Notes: generated from the sequence alone by a model not told the origin. Shown: positions 25,351 through 34,555, counted from the stretch's first letter. The stretch is DNA of 64,000 nucleotides from Euzebyella marina (GCF_014855515.1 NZ_JACYFK010000002.1:620001-684000); one strand, 5' to 3'. A program made the numbers and translations.

Positions 25351-25846
25351 AGTTATGTTTTTCCATTAATTTCTCCCTTACGGCCTTTCTTGCCCTTGAT
25401 AGGGTCACCCTTACCGCTGTAGGTTTCATTTCAAGCATTTCACAAATCTCTTCAAAATCGTACTCCTCAACATCTCGCAATTGTAATACCATCTTTTGCT
25501 GTTCGGGCAATTCTTCCATTATTCGTTGTACCCAGTCTACACTGTCATTCGCTTCGACTTGCTTTTGCAAAGAGGTACCTTCTTCTTTGTAATTACTATG
25601 AACAAGTTTAAGGTTACCTGCCTGCTTTGACTTTAATCGATCCAAACAAAAGTTCTTTGTCATAGTCATCGCAAAGGCTTCTACATTGTTGTAAGAACCT
25701 ATTGCCTTACTCTTTGACCAAAGTTTTAAAAGAATCTCTTGAGTGGCATCTTCAGCTTCTTCTCGAGACACTAATAACCGTTTGGCCAATCGGTACAGTT
25801 TGTCTTGAAAGGGTGTCACAATTTTTAAAAAATCAGACTGTTGCAT
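25337..25846 (-). CDS. ECF RNA polymerase sigma factor
   Basis: A 169-residue sigma-70 family protein of the extracytoplasmic type. Region 2 is 'PFQDKLYRLAKRLLVSREEAEDATQEILLKLW' with the DNA-melting part 'VEAFAMTMTKNFCLDRLKS'; region 4 is 'LPEQQKMVLQLRDVEEYDFEEICEMLEMK' plus the recognition helix 'AVRVTLSRARKAVREKL'. It heads the operon with the putative anti-sigma factor and three DUF4252 genes, which are probably its own regulon. The 235 nt upstream hold no gene or repeat that I can recognise. Confidence 0.92.
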   Translation of the reverse strand: MQQSDFLKIVTPFQDKLYRLAKRLLVSREEAEDATQEILLKLWSKSKAIGSYNNVEAFAMTMTKNFCLDRLKSKQAGNLKLVHSNYKEEGTSLQKQVEANDSVDWVQRIMEELPEQQKMVLQLRDVEEYDFEEICEMLEMKPTAVRVTLSRARKAVREKLMEKHNYGIG

Positions 25847-26080
25847 TTTTTGATCGGGTTGTTTATGTATACCTGATGAGTGGTCTACAATAGGAAGACG
25901 AAGTACCCTCTTTTTTGTTACAATAAACTTTTATATTCTGCGTAATGTAAGTAATTTGGTCATTCATATACTAAAACCTACCGCCCTAAACCACTAAAAG
26001 AACTTATAAACTTCTATAAAACCTATCTTTTTTTGGAATGGTAATTGATATCCTTCCCCAAAACCCCAAATGAATAAACT

Positions 26081-27592
26081 ATGAAAAAACTATTTCTCCC
26101 GATATACCTTGGTCTGTCTTTGTTTTTTATCAATTGTTCTTCCGACGACAATATCATACCTGATGGCGAACAGGAAGAAGAGGAGCAAATCGACGCAACT
26201 GCCGAAGACTATCCTGCGCAGCACTTTATGTGGCAGGCCATGAACATCTTTTATTTTTGGCAGGGAGATGTAGAAAATCTTGCCGACAACAAGTTCACCG
26301 GGCCTAACGACCCGAGTTACATTCAATTTTTGGCATCTCAAGATGACCCGGCCGCTTTCTTTTACGAAGATTTGTGCAACAATCATGTAGAAGCCGTTGG
26401 TGAGGCAGCTGCCGTAGACCGGTTCAGTGCCGTAGTCGATAATTACGAAGACTTGTTAAATTCATTGGCAGGCATTTCTAGAAGTAACGGTCTAGAATTC
26501 AATCTCTATTTGGGCAATAACCAAATTGATGTTTTTGGGGTGGTCAATTATATTATGCCCAACTCAAACGCTTCGGAACAAGATATTTCAAGAGGTGAGT
26601 TCTTTAACGGAGTTAACGGCCAAGATTTAACCATCGAGAACTATGCAGGGCTACTTTTCGGAGAAGATGCTACTTACACCCTTAATATGGCCGATTTGGT
26701 GAATGACAATATTGTTGGTAACGACAAAGAAGTTACCCTGACCAAAATTGAAAACTTCTCTGAAAACCCCATTTTGGTCAATAAAATAATTGAACAGAAC
26801 GGAATCAAAATAGGATACCTGATGTATAACGGCTTTTTAGCCGCCTATGATGATGAACTGAACGAAGTGTTCGGTACTTTCAAATCAGAAGGTATCGATG
26901 AACTTATTCTCGATTTTCGATACAACCCGGGTGGCCGAGTAACTTCTGCAGTACAGATAGCCAGTTCGGTCTACGGTGCCAAAACCGACGAAGTATTTGT
27001 AAGGCCCCGTTTTAATGCTAAGTTGCAAGAGCAGTTCAGTACGGCCGACAATTTCACCGATGTTACTTACGACTCTGAAACTCCTTTGAACACCCTCGAA
27101 CTTTCAAGGGTATATGTAATTACTACCGATAATACGGCCTCTGCCAGTGAACTGGTCATTAATGGTCTAGAACCGTACGTTGATGTTGTTCAAATAGGTA
27201 CGACCACCGTTGGCAAAAATGAATTTTCGAATACTTTTGTTGACGACCCAGAAGGAGATTTTCTTTATAACCCGAACCGAATCAATCAGATCAATCCAAA
27301 TAATAGTTGGGCCATTCAACCCCTGTTAGGAAGAAACGAGAATGCCGATGGGTTTTCAGACTATACCCAAGGCTTGGTACCTGACCACGAGTTGTCCGAA
27401 AACATTGAAAACCTAGGTGTGCTAGGTGATGAAAACGAACCCCTTTTAGCCCTCACCCTTTCTATCATTTCAGGAGGAACGGCTAAATATCAAGCGGCAG
27501 AACCTTATCCTGCCGATTTTTTAACACATTCCAAAATGTACCAGCCCGGAAAGAACAATATGTTTATGGATGGGTTAATCACATCATTTTAA
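26081..27592 (+). CDS. S41 family (C-terminal processing) peptidase, surface-type lipoprotein, copy 1
   Basis: A 503-residue lipoprotein (signal 'GLSLFFINCSSDDN'). The residues after Cys, S-S-D-D, resemble the Bacteroidota surface export signal. A PDZ-like region (about 140-220) is followed by the S41 core: 'GIKIGYLMYNGF', 'ELILDFRYNPGG', the nucleophile Ser in 'TASASELVINGL' (about 354) and the Lys in 'TTTVGKNEF' (about 378) of the Ser-Lys dyad. It is followed after 90 nt by a paralogue. A role in degrading or maturing surface proteins is likely; the substrate is unknown. Confidence 0.9.
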   Translation: MKKLFLPIYLGLSLFFINCSSDDNIIPDGEQEEEEQIDATAEDYPAQHFMWQAMNIFYFWQGDVENLADNKFTGPNDPSYIQFLASQDDPAAFFYEDLCNNHVEAVGEAAAVDRFSAVVDNYEDLLNSLAGISRSNGLEFNLYLGNNQIDVFGVVNYIMPNSNASEQDISRGEFFNGVNGQDLTIENYAGLLFGEDATYTLNMADLVNDNIVGNDKEVTLTKIENFSENPILVNKIIEQNGIKIGYLMYNGFLAAYDDELNEVFGTFKSEGIDELILDFRYNPGGRVTSAVQIASSVYGAKTDEVFVRPRFNAKLQEQFSTADNFTDVTYDSETPLNTLELSRVYVITTDNTASASELVINGLEPYVDVVQIGTTTVGKNEFSNTFVDDPEGDFLYNPNRINQINPNNSWAIQPLLGRNENADGFSDYTQGLVPDHELSENIENLGVLGDENEPLLALTLSIISGGTAKYQAAEPYPADFLTHSKMYQPGKNNMFMDGLITSF

Positions 27593-27682
27593 CTAAACAC
27601 CTGAAAATAATACAATTGCTTTTACGTTGGTGATTATGGAGAAGCTACTTTCTTATTTCATTCTGACCTTAAAATTTAATTG

Positions 27683-29164
27683 ATGAAGAATTTCACCTGG
27701 GGGCTGGTGATTCCCCTTTTATTATTTGTTTCGTGTGTTCAAGATGATGATTTTTCAATTCCTGATACGGTTGATCCAGATCCCGCAGCAGGAGTAGAAG
27801 TACAAGATTTTATGTGGAAGGCCATGAACTTCTGGTATTTCTGGCAAGAGGATGTTGAAAACCTTTCCGATTCCAGATTTCCTGATACCTCTGAAGGTTC
27901 TGCTGCTTACACTGAATTTTTACAATCGGAAAGTGAACCAGGCGCCTTTTTCGACAATCAATTACTCTTTTCCGAAGACCGTTTTAGCTTCTACTCCGAT
28001 GACTATGTAACACTTACACAGTCATTATCGGGCATCACCAAAAGCAATGGACTCATATTCGGTCTTGTTCGTATTCAAGGTTCAAACGAAGTTTTTGGAT
28101 ATGTACAGTATATCATTGAAAATTCAGATGCTGCCGCCAAACCCATCAAAAGAGGCGATATTTTCACCGCCGTCAACGGAACCACTTTGACCGACACCAA
28201 TTATTCTTCATTATTATTTGGTGAAAGTGATACCTACACCCTTACTATGGGCGATATAGTAGATGGAGAGGTTGTAGCGAATGAAACAGAAATAACTCTA
28301 ACAAAAGAGGTCGGTTTACAAGAAAATCCCATTTTTTTGAACGAGATTATTGAGATGGGGTCTTCGAAAATAGGCTACTTGGTATATACAGGCTTCATAG
28401 ATGAATTCGACGAAGAACTCAATGCTATTTTTGGGAGGTTCAAATCAAACGGAGTGACCGATTTGGTCTTAGATCTACGCTATAACTCGGGCGGTTCGGT
28501 AAATACCGCTATTTTACTTTCAAGTATGATTTATGGCACCAATACCAAAGATGTATTTTTAAAGGCCCGATATAACGATAAATATCAAAAGGTTCTTGAG
28601 GATAGCGGCACCGACCTGAAACGGTATTTTGCCAATAAAACCAAGAAAGGAACCGAAATCAATTCTTTGAATTTAAATAAAGTCTACATCTTAACGACTA
28701 CGGGTTCTGCTTCTGCCAGTGAATTGGTCATTAATGGTCTTGAGCCTTATGTTGATGTTATTCAAATTGGTGAGACGACTCGAGGAAAGAACGAGTTTTC
28801 CACCACCTTGGTAGATGATAGAGACAATAATTACATTTATAGCCCAGAAAGAACCAGTAAGATTAGTTCTAAAAACCGATGGGCCATACAGCCTCTCTTG
28901 GGTCGAAACGAAAATGCCGATGGATTTTCCGATTATACTGCCGGTCTGACCCCCGATATTGAACTAGATGAAGATTTGACCAATTTGGGAGTATTGGGCG
29001 ATTTAAACGAACCCCTTTTAGAAAGGGCATTAAGCGAAATTTCAGGAACATCCGCTAAAAGAGCTTTCGATGTGCAACTACCTGCAAAACCTATTACCAA
29101 TTCTAAAATGTACGATCCGCTAAAAGATAATATGTTTATTAGCGATCCTCCGGTAATTTGGTAA
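27683..29164 (+). CDS. S41 family peptidase, surface-type lipoprotein, copy 2
   Basis: A 493-residue paralogue of the preceding gene, starting at the ATG at 27683 (a TTG precedes it). The lipobox Cys in 'LLLFVSCVQDDDF' is followed by V-Q-D-D-D, another acidic export-like signal. The whole layout is kept: 'FMWKAMNFWYFWQEDVENL' near the start, 'LVLDLRYNSGG', 'GSASASELVINGLEPYVDV' and 'TTRGKNEF' with the catalytic Lys, and 'WAIQPLLGRNENADGFSDYT' shared almost exactly with copy 1. It is a tandem duplication with moderate divergence. A terminator follows. Confidence 0.9.
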   Translation: MKNFTWGLVIPLLLFVSCVQDDDFSIPDTVDPDPAAGVEVQDFMWKAMNFWYFWQEDVENLSDSRFPDTSEGSAAYTEFLQSESEPGAFFDNQLLFSEDRFSFYSDDYVTLTQSLSGITKSNGLIFGLVRIQGSNEVFGYVQYIIENSDAAAKPIKRGDIFTAVNGTTLTDTNYSSLLFGESDTYTLTMGDIVDGEVVANETEITLTKEVGLQENPIFLNEIIEMGSSKIGYLVYTGFIDEFDEELNAIFGRFKSNGVTDLVLDLRYNSGGSVNTAILLSSMIYGTNTKDVFLKARYNDKYQKVLEDSGTDLKRYFANKTKKGTEINSLNLNKVYILTTTGSASASELVINGLEPYVDVIQIGETTRGKNEFSTTLVDDRDNNYIYSPERTSKISSKNRWAIQPLLGRNENADGFSDYTAGLTPDIELDEDLTNLGVLGDLNEPLLERALSEISGTSAKRAFDVQLPAKPITNSKMYDPLKDNMFISDPPVIW

Positions 29165-29169
29165 AAGAT

Positions 29170-29194
29170 AAAAGGCCCTTAAAAAGGGCCTTTT
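29170..29194. terminator. Bidirectional terminator between S41 copy 2 and the B12 locus
   Basis: An 11-bp perfect stem AAAAGGCCCTT/AAGGGCCTTTT with a 3-nt loop lies between two convergent stop codons, with T tails in both directions. Confidence 0.92.
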
Positions 29195-30124
29195 CTATTC
29201 ATAAAATCGTTTGTACCTCGCTCGTAACCTCGAGGGAATTGAAATGGCTTTCGGGTGAAATAATCCCGCTAGAAGCTCAATACCATCAACCAACGTTCTT
29301 GCCGATGACTGTGTAAAAAGCTCAAAATCGGCCACAAACACATTGTTTGACCTGACCGCCTTTAAAGAGGGCCAGCCTTCTTGTAATAAGAGCGTATGCA
29401 TTTCTTTGAAAGTTCTCTCTACACTAAAACCGCAAGGTGCTATCACGATTACCTCTGGGTCATATTGCTTAATCTTCTCCCAAGGGGTAACCGTACTGTC
29501 GCCTGAAGGATGTGATAACATATCTACACCCCCAGCCAGACCAATCTGATGGGGTATCCAATGGCCACAGTTATAAATTGGGTTCAACCACTCTAAAAGA
29601 AGTACCTTTTTTGTTCTTACTTTGGCCTTTCGCAATGCATCTACTACGGCATCAATTCGCTTATCAAGTTTTCCTAAATAATCATAGGCCAGTTCTTCCC
29701 TATCAAAAGCTTTCGCTATAGTCAATGCATTTTCAAATACATCATCAAGACCCTGCGGGCTAATCGATATTACCTGTGGCTGCACCGGAAGTTTGGAAAC
29801 TGCCTGCATGGTACATTCCAAATCGATTTGGCAAACATCACAGACCTCTTGGGTAAAAACAATATCTGGCGCTATTTCGTGCAGTAGGTCCTCCTCTACA
29901 TAATACAGCTTCTTACCTTCCTTTTTGCTTTCGGTAAAAAAGGTATCTATCTGTTTGCTCGAATAATTTTTCCCCTCAAGCACACATCTAACCACCGGCA
30001 TTTTTTCCCGCAAGGCGATTTCCGGACATTCAAAGGTAACTCCCTTCAAATGCTCTTGAAGACCCAAGTCATACATCATTTGGGTAACAGCCGGTAGAAA
30101 AGAGCAAGCTTTAAGCGAATCCAT
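29195..30124 (-). CDS. Cobalamin-binding protein (BtuF-like fold, no signal peptide)
   Basis: A 309-residue protein of the periplasmic binding protein type ('ACSFLPAVTQMMYDLGLQEHL', 'EIAPDIVFTQEVCDVCQIDLEC', 'DPEVIVIAPCGFSVERTFKEM'). It lacks a signal peptide, so it may work in the cytoplasm or depend on another route. The many Cys residues, including CxxC, are unusual for a periplasmic protein and support a cytoplasmic place. The start at 30124 overlaps the BtuG-like stop by 1 nt (TGATG). It is the third gene of the riboswitch-controlled operon. Confidence 0.82.
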   Translation of the reverse strand: MDSLKACSFLPAVTQMMYDLGLQEHLKGVTFECPEIALREKMPVVRCVLEGKNYSSKQIDTFFTESKKEGKKLYYVEEDLLHEIAPDIVFTQEVCDVCQIDLECTMQAVSKLPVQPQVISISPQGLDDVFENALTIAKAFDREELAYDYLGKLDKRIDAVVDALRKAKVRTKKVLLLEWLNPIYNCGHWIPHQIGLAGGVDMLSHPSGDSTVTPWEKIKQYDPEVIVIAPCGFSVERTFKEMHTLLLQEGWPSLKAVRSNNVFVADFELFTQSSARTLVDGIELLAGLFHPKAISIPSRLRARYKRFYE

Positions 30125-31248
30125 CAATTGAAATAAACTCCTGTAGGAATAATACCTGCAGCAAGAGTGTTCGTCAATGTTTTAGTTTCCAAGTCATAAA
30201 TAAGTAAATCTCCTTGACTGGCATAATCCTTGGCATCGGTACCGTACAACTTACCTTCATTAACGGTCATTGAATAGAAAGAAACACCATCTATATAAGG
30301 TTCTGTCGGTAATTCAGTAGCATCTGTGCTAATTGAGTATACGCCACCAGCTAATGCATAATACAGCTCGTTTCCATCAATATTCAAACCTCCCGGGTGT
30401 TGAATGGTCGTAAAATCAAAAGTTTGGCTTATCTCATTGGTAGTTGCATCAATCTGAACCAATGCCCCATTTGTTTCCTCAGCGGCGTAAGAAGGGGCTC
30501 CTCCGCAAAGTACCCAAAGATTACCTTGCGCATCCCATTGCATTGAGTTGGGCAAATCACCTACTTCAATGGTTTTTAAAACGGAGTCTGTCGTTGGGTC
30601 GATAACAGATACTTTATTATTTTGTCCGTAGGCTCCTTGATGGGCTACATATACATAATTCTCATTAGCCGAAATTGACTCTGGCCCTAATTCTACAGGT
30701 ATGGTATTTGTTACTGTATGACCTTCTAAATCTATGATTGCTATAAAATCGTCTTCCTCATCCGAGGTGTCACCCCAATTGGTGACATAACCTTTGCCAT
30801 TGGAAACGGTAAAATAGCGCGGGTTCAGTAAATCTTCTTCAATTACAGCTACGCTTTCAAAAGTATACCTATTCACCACTTGAATTTTATGGGAGTTGTT
30901 GACCACGATATAGGCTATGGAATCATTGAAGGCCATTGATTGAACTATATTACCCAAGTCTTCATCATTTACCTTATTAAATATATCTTGTTCGGTTACG
31001 GAAAGGTCTTCTGATATAAATGTGACGGTTCCCGTTCCATTATTAAAAGGGCCTTCATTGGCAATTAATATACCGTTTTCGTATGCATCTGGGGTTTCCT
31101 CTTCGACTGGTGGCTCTTCTTCCACAGGGGGTTCTTCTTCTATCGGTGTTTCATCGATTATGGGTGCGTTATCATCATCTGAACAACCAGTGACGAACAA
31201 AGTGGATAATACCACTAAAACGGACAGTTTATTGAATTTCATTTTCAT
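30124..31248 (-). CDS. BtuG-like surface lipoprotein, beta-propeller (YncE/DUF5074-like)
   Basis: A 374-residue lipoprotein (signal 'VLVVLSTLFVTGCSDDDN'). The C-S-D-D-D start of the mature protein is close to the Bacteroidota lipoprotein surface export signal. An acidic, Pro- and Glu-rich spacer with 'VEEEPP' repeats (about residues 36-52) precedes blades of a beta-propeller such as 'VSVIDPTTDSVLKTIEVGDLPNSM' and 'LLIYDLETKTLTNTLAAGI'. In Bacteroides the surface lipoprotein BtuG, a beta-propeller beside BtuB, captures B12 with very high affinity. Position 4 nt after the BtuB-like gene, under the same riboswitch, supports that job here. Confidence 0.83.
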   Translation of the reverse strand: MKMKFNKLSVLVVLSTLFVTGCSDDDNAPIIDETPIEEEPPVEEEPPVEEETPDAYENGILIANEGPFNNGTGTVTFISEDLSVTEQDIFNKVNDEDLGNIVQSMAFNDSIAYIVVNNSHKIQVVNRYTFESVAVIEEDLLNPRYFTVSNGKGYVTNWGDTSDEEDDFIAIIDLEGHTVTNTIPVELGPESISANENYVYVAHQGAYGQNNKVSVIDPTTDSVLKTIEVGDLPNSMQWDAQGNLWVLCGGAPSYAAEETNGALVQIDATTNEISQTFDFTTIQHPGGLNIDGNELYYALAGGVYSISTDATELPTEPYIDGVSFYSMTVNEGKLYGTDAKDYASQGDLLIYDLETKTLTNTLAAGIIPTGVYFN

Positions 31249-31252
31249 ATTT

Positions 31253-33097
31253 TTAAAAGTTTAGATTTAATTTTAGTTGCATATTTCTACCGGGCATGGG
31301 TCTAAAGGCCACATTTTGGTAATTTTTGTTCCAGATATTATTTAGTTGAAACTTCGCTGTGAAGTCTAAATCTTTATTCAATTTAAACTCTCTTGACACC
31401 CCCAAATTGGATACGGAATAGTCAGGTAGCTCATCAGAATTATCAGAAGTGGTATAAACACTGCCGTTATAGAAAAGTTGATAAAACAACTTCCAATTAA
31501 GATGACTCCAACTTATATTGGAGGTCGCTTTGTGCTTTGGCACATACATTAGATCGTTGTTGGTTTCATCATTTCTGGCTTGCGTATAGAAATAGCCGCT
31601 ATCCCATACCAAATGATGTTGTCCCCAGCTTTCTGCGTATTTAAAGGAAACTTCTAGACCGTAATTGCTTGCTTCACTTATGTTGATGGGTGTCCATATC
31701 CCTGAATCATTAGGTCTCCATTGAATACGATCCTCCGAAGAAATATAATAGGCGGCCCCTTTAAATTGCCACTTGCTGTAAAGCAAGGCGTGACCGATTT
31801 CAAGTTGATACGAAGATTCAGGAAGAATTTCGGGGTTACCGCTAGAGCCTCCGCCAGTAATCCAGTAAATTTCATTAAAAGTAGGAACCCTATGATTTTT
31901 AGATCCATTTACGTAAAGGATATTTTTTTTATTTGGCCGATACTCTAAATTCAAGGCGTACACCAACGGACTATCGAAATCGTTCACAAACTCTTTTCTG
32001 ATATTCAAGTCATAACTTAAATTACTGGAGACATTGTGCTTAAAAAGTAATGTACCCGCAAATGTGTTTCTTTTAGCATCTGCAACCGAAGACCCCTTAC
32101 CGTTTACATGGTTAAAATCGGCAATCGCATCAAAAATCAAATTCTTGACCGTAATCTTATAATCGTAGTTTGCCAAGAAAGTATTCGTTTGTCCGAAACT
32201 GAATTCCGGTCTATCATTGTTTCCGAAATATTTATACTTCTCGTACAGATAGCCCACTTTTAACCTTTGCACCTGATTATTTTTAAAGTGATTCCACTCC
32301 AAAAGGTTTCTAGTATTGTAATCTTTATACTTAGAGTTTGATGGTGCCGTTAAAGTGCCGGAAAAATTCCGGTCCCCAAGAAAGGTTTGGTGATAGAATT
32401 TTAAAAGCTGCTTATCAGATATCTTATATCCGACTTTTCCATTAATGTTGATGGTCTCAAAATCACCATTTTCATTCTTTTGGTCCGTGCCCAAATATTT
32501 ATAGTCGTTTTCAGAAGCCCTGTAGTTCACCCCAAAGCCGAAAGTAAATTGATCCGAACCCTTCGAAATCCTGTAATCGACCCCTCGGGTTTCAAAACTT
32601 CCATAGAACAATTCTATTTCATTTTCAAGACCGGAATTGAATTGTATTTGATCTTGAAGGTGAATACTTCCGCCGATTGCTCCACTGCCAAACTGTACAC
32701 TACCACCACCCTTTCTTATCTGTACATCATCGTAATTGCTTGGTACAATAGTGTTAAAATCGACCTGACCCGTCAACAGAGAATTAATATTGATTCCGTT
32801 CCATACCACTGCCGTTTGTGAGGCATTCGTGCCCCGAAATGACGGGGATGAAACCATACCCAATCCGTTTTCTTTTAAATAAATACCTGAATTGAATTGA
32901 AGTAAATCGGTTAGGGAACTACCGTTTCTTTTTAGCACAGAATCTTTTAATACGGTTGTGTTATTATTGGAAAAATGCAAGAGCCTTACATCTGTCAAGA
33001 TAACTTCATCGAGCACCGTAACACTGTCCGTTTGCCCAAAAACTTGCTTACCGAACAGCAAGAGGCCGACCAAAAGTAAACGCTGTAAATAGTTCAT
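31253..33097 (-). CDS. btuB: BtuB-like TonB-dependent vitamin B12 receptor
   Basis: A 614-residue outer-membrane receptor. A signal peptide ends near 'VFG', followed by a TonB-box-like stretch 'DSVTVLDEVILTD'. The plug domain (about 40-150) carries 'GSSLTDLLQFNSGIYLKENG', 'PSFRGTNASQTAVVWNGINI' and 'VQIRKGGGSVQFGSGAIGG'. The barrel follows and ends 'MQLKLNLNF' with the terminal Phe of outer-membrane proteins. The length is near that of E. coli BtuB (594 mature). The cobalamin riboswitch directly upstream makes the substrate assignment strong. Confidence 0.93.
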   Translation of the reverse strand: MNYLQRLLLVGLLLFGKQVFGQTDSVTVLDEVILTDVRLLHFSNNNTTVLKDSVLKRNGSSLTDLLQFNSGIYLKENGLGMVSSPSFRGTNASQTAVVWNGININSLLTGQVDFNTIVPSNYDDVQIRKGGGSVQFGSGAIGGSIHLQDQIQFNSGLENEIELFYGSFETRGVDYRISKGSDQFTFGFGVNYRASENDYKYLGTDQKNENGDFETININGKVGYKISDKQLLKFYHQTFLGDRNFSGTLTAPSNSKYKDYNTRNLLEWNHFKNNQVQRLKVGYLYEKYKYFGNNDRPEFSFGQTNTFLANYDYKITVKNLIFDAIADFNHVNGKGSSVADAKRNTFAGTLLFKHNVSSNLSYDLNIRKEFVNDFDSPLVYALNLEYRPNKKNILYVNGSKNHRVPTFNEIYWITGGGSSGNPEILPESSYQLEIGHALLYSKWQFKGAAYYISSEDRIQWRPNDSGIWTPINISEASNYGLEVSFKYAESWGQHHLVWDSGYFYTQARNDETNNDLMYVPKHKATSNISWSHLNWKLFYQLFYNGSVYTTSDNSDELPDYSVSNLGVSREFKLNKDLDFTAKFQLNNIWNKNYQNVAFRPMPGRNMQLKLNLNF

Positions 33098-33144
33098 ACC
33101 ATGAAAGACTTTTTACCCGAAAGTCAAACAAATAAGGGTTAACG

Positions 33145-33300
33145 AATTTGGCAGGTCTCCTGACTTGCGTACCGTCATTTACCTTCCCAATTAGAACTGA
33201 ATCTAATCAGTGGTTTTGAAGTAATGTCGGCCACCCACGGGCAAAGCTCACAGTTGCGGGAACAGTTCCGGATTTACACCGGATTCCCTTTTAATCCTAT
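33145..33300 (-). ncRNA. Cobalamin (AdoCbl) riboswitch controlling the btuB operon
   Basis: Read on the minus strand, the conserved cobalamin aptamer is clear: GGGAATCCGGTGTAAATCCG, then GAACTGTTCCCGCAACTGTG, the stretch GCCCGTGGGTGGCC, a B12-box-like ACCACTG, and the closing GTCAGGAGACCTGCC. It lies about 50 nt before the btuB start. No terminator hairpin with a T run lies between aptamer and start, so control of translation is more likely than attenuation. The plus strand here has an accidental open frame. Confidence 0.95.
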
Positions 33301-33381
33301 CCTCTCTAAAAAGATAGCAACCATATTCGCGGCGAAAATAAACATTTTGTTTAATCTTTTATTCGAAAGATCAAATAATAC

Positions 33382-33389
33382 TACTTTTG
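33382..33389 (+). promoter_or_regulatory. Candidate -7 element of the BtuF-C-D-like operon
   Basis: TACTTTTG matches TAnnTTTG and ends 20 nt before the TTG start at 33410. It excludes the upstream ATG at 33224 as the start, since the transcript would begin after it. Confidence 0.55.
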
Positions 33390-33409
33390 AAGGCATTAAT
33401 CGTACTATC

Positions 33410-34552
33410 TTGAAAAATCTGTTTCTCGCTGCCCTATTGATTTTTTTCTTTTCATGTAAAAGTGACAATAAAAAAGAATCTCCATCTGAAATTGACCCAA
33501 CAAACGAGGTTGTCAGCTATGCCACCGGTTTTGAAATTGAAAGGTCGGGGGATATAACTGTTTTAAAAGTATCTTCGGCGTGGGTAGGTGCCGAGAAAGT
33601 GTATTCTTATGCCCTGGTTCCAAAAACGAAACTAGCTGCAATCACTTTAGATCGCAATGCCTACGATGCTATAATACCTGTACCTGTAGAAAGAATGGTC
33701 GTAACTTCTACCACACACATTCCTTCTCTAGAAGCCCTTGGGGTGAGCGAAACATTGGTTGGTTTCCCCAATACCTCGCTTATTTCTTCTATGGAAACGA
33801 GAAAGAGAATAAGCAATGGCGCTATAAAAGAATTGGGCAGCAACGAATCGATCAATACCGAAATGGTCATAGAGCTGCGACCAGAAGTTGTTGTAGGCTT
33901 TGGCATCAACAATCAAAATAAAGCCTATCAGACCATTGAGAGATCTAATATTCCTATAGTTTATAATGGAGATTGGACGGAGAACTCCCCTCTCGGAAAA
34001 GCCGAATGGATCAAGTTCTTTGCTCCGTTCTTTGAGCTGGAACAAAAAGCAGATTCCATTTTTAAGGATATCGAGTATTCTTACCTAGAGACCAAAAAAT
34101 TGGTCGAAAACGTTTCTAAAAGACCAACGGTACTAACGGGAGGGCTCTATAAAGACGTGTGGCACGTAGCCGGTGGAAACAGTTGGATGTCTCAATTTTT
34201 AAAGGATGCCAAAGCAGACTACCTTTGGGCCGATAGCAAAGAAACCGGCGGACTCTCATTAAGCTTAGAATCTGTTTTGGAAAAGGCAAAAACTGCTGAA
34301 TTTTGGCTGAACCCTTCTATGCATGTCGGTTACAATGAAATGCTGGAGGCAAACCGCCATTACGGCCAATTTGATGCCTTCAAAAACAAATCGGTATACT
34401 CAAATACTATCGCAAAAGGCCCCATGGGTGGTTTGTTGTATTATGAATTGGCACCTAATAGACCCGATATGGTTCTTAAAGACCTCATTCATATTTTTCA
34501 CCCTGAAGTTCTACCTGACCACCAACTCTACTTTTTCAAACCTTTACAATAG
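33410..34552 (+). CDS. ABC transporter substrate-binding lipoprotein (BtuF-like)
   Basis: A 380-residue periplasmic lipoprotein. No ATG lies near the signal peptide; the TTG at 33410 gives 'KNLFLAALLIFFFSCKSDNK', a good lipoprotein signal. A longer frame from 33224 runs through the riboswitch and is coincidental. The binding fold shows 'IIPVPVERMVVTSTTHIPSL', 'LGVSETLVGFPN' and 'INTEMVIELRPEVVVGFG'. It heads a three-gene ABC importer. Related proteins carry B12, haem or siderophores; the divergent B12 operon makes cobalamin the best guess. Confidence 0.87.
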   Translation: MKNLFLAALLIFFFSCKSDNKKESPSEIDPTNEVVSYATGFEIERSGDITVLKVSSAWVGAEKVYSYALVPKTKLAAITLDRNAYDAIIPVPVERMVVTSTTHIPSLEALGVSETLVGFPNTSLISSMETRKRISNGAIKELGSNESINTEMVIELRPEVVVGFGINNQNKAYQTIERSNIPIVYNGDWTENSPLGKAEWIKFFAPFFELEQKADSIFKDIEYSYLETKKLVENVSKRPTVLTGGLYKDVWHVAGGNSWMSQFLKDAKADYLWADSKETGGLSLSLESVLEKAKTAEFWLNPSMHVGYNEMLEANRHYGQFDAFKNKSVYSNTIAKGPMGGLLYYELAPNRPDMVLKDLIHIFHPEVLPDHQLYFFKPLQ

Positions 34553-34555
34553 GTG

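Larger units (their letters stand above)
33098..33409. other. Intergenic region between btuB and the divergent ABC importer
   Basis: The region holds the minus-strand riboswitch and, at its right end, the plus-strand promoter element of the importer. A near-consensus TATCTTTT lies on the minus strand upstream of the aptamer (plus coordinates about 33310-33317) and may be the riboswitch promoter. Nothing else is recognised. Confidence 0.6.

Noticed and set aside
33224-33409. Upstream extension of the BtuF-like reading frame from an ATG at 33224
   Set aside because: It runs antisense through the cobalamin riboswitch, precedes the -7 element at 33382 and would bury the lipoprotein signal.
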